64,000 nucleotides of DNA, taken from positions 20,190 to 84,189 of the forward strand of contig NZ_AUIW01000011.1 of the NCBI RefSeq assembly GCF_000423905.1, written 5' to 3'. This DNA comes from Thermus antranikianii DSM 12462 (GTDB taxonomy: Bacteria; Deinococcota; Deinococci; Deinococcales; Thermaceae). The translations under genes and the position numbers were made by a program. Positions 63,681 through 64,000 of this stretch are shown one piece after another (the first letter of the stretch is position 1; each line of letters starts with the position of its first letter). A model generated the notes under the pieces. The model had not been told where the DNA came from. It saw only the letters and a program-made list of their open reading frames with translations, and searched no databases.

Positions 63681-64000
63681 AATGGGGCCATGGACCTCGC
63701 CAAACACCAACGCCGCCCCCGGCTGCAACTCAAGCTGCAGCATCACCCGGATAACCTTCACGCCCTGTACCGGGAAAGCCAAGACCCCATAGAACGCTCC
63801 CGCTGGCACGCCCTCTGGCTCCTCGCCACCGGCCACCCCATCCCAAAAGTCGCCCAAACCCTGGGCTACTCCACCCGCTGGGTCCGGGACACCCTCCACC
63901 GCTACAACCAAGGCAAGCCCATGGCCGACCTCCGCCACCAAAACCCAGGCCAGCCCCCCTTGCTCCCCCCAGAACTCCGGGAGGCCTTCCGCCAGGCCCT
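63652..64000 (+). mobile_element. Left end of an IS630-type insertion sequence
   Basis: The nucleotidyltransferase frame is cut at a TA dinucleotide at 63652-63653, the target used by IS630 elements. About 37 bases later a transposase gene begins and runs off the window. The terminal inverted repeat cannot be checked because the right end is missing. Confidence 0.65.
63690..64000 (+). CDS. IS630-family transposase, N-terminal part
   Basis: 103 codons open to the window edge. The visible region is the helix-turn-helix DNA-binding part: ALWLLATGHPIPKVAQTLGY, TRWVRDTLHRYNQG and the DLRHQNPGQPPLL linker typical of IS630 transposases. The DDE catalytic domain lies outside. ATG 63690 follows TAGAAT (63678-63683) by 6 bases. 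Codon use is close to that of the host. Confidence 0.85.
   Translation, partial: MDLAKHQRRPRLQLKLQHHPDNLHALYRESQDPIERSRWHALWLLATGHPIPKVAQTLGYSTRWVRDTLHRYNQGKPMADLRHQNPGQPPLLPPELREAFRQA

Overview
The window is a chromosomal segment of a Thermus species. The evidence is the high GC content, the dense gene packing with many 1-11 bp overlaps, and proteins that read like Thermus thermophilus families (MutS, MutL, CutA, Upp, the TmrAB-type ABC exporter, the 501-residue Tat-exported alkaline phosphatase). I see no rRNA, tRNA or CRISPR array. An IS630-type element enters at the right edge.

Layout. 1-7261: an IclR-type regulator diverges from malate synthase followed by glcDEF (glycolate oxidase) and a glycerate 2-kinase, which together form a C2 acid (glycolate/glyoxylate) utilisation module. 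7254-8128: an MNT/HEPN pair and a partial duplication of its 5' end that now abuts hemW. 8121-16240: hemW, an unknown His-rich protein, a radical SAM protein, an APH-like kinase, upp, a wecA/Uma2/wecB surface-glycan cluster and an MFS exporter. 16318-23275: an intramembrane M50 protease, a TAXI-type TRAP transporter with two binding proteins around one fused permease, a DUF1850 protein and an HtrA protease. 23322-28608: purU, a shattered rraA, mutL and mutS. 28757-34388: a periplasmic sulfite dehydrogenase with its dihaem cytochrome c and a MOSC protein, a 5'-nucleotidase and glnA. 34534-43148: a complete branched-chain amino-acid ABC importer and a peptide-type importer without ATPases. 43203-48967: a PrcB-like lipoprotein, folC and the tmrB-tmrA heterodimeric exporter. 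49167-53626: a cluster read here as a divergent chaperone-usher pilus system. 53743-55751: Pho-box-like repeats, a histidine-kinase remnant and alkaline phosphatase. 56027-64000: a dehydratase-activase-like protein, an M20 peptidase, an orphan response regulator, an RlmD-like methyltransferase, aroQ, gyrA, cutA, and a nucleotidyltransferase gene cut by the IS.

The most interesting region is 49167-53787. Two related secreted subunits, a two-domain Ig-like chaperone and a predicted beta-barrel protein with trailing Ig-like domains lie in chaperone-usher order. One subunit has an N-terminal donor-strand-like extension and the other lacks it, as expected for shaft and tip subunits. The barrel gene carries an in-frame TGA, and the upstream region carries four TTCACA-like repeats with the spacing of a Bacillus-type Pho box next to phoA.

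Two regulatory themes recur. First, many operon-leading genes start 5-9 bases after a TANNNT -10 box (leaderless transcripts), whereas heavily expressed leading genes such as binding proteins, glnA and the sulfite dehydrogenase have full TTGACA-N17/18-TANNNT promoters and strong Shine-Dalgarno sites. Second, three transport operons and the pilin operon have a stable hairpin just after the first gene, suggesting the binding protein or pilin is made in excess of its membrane partners.
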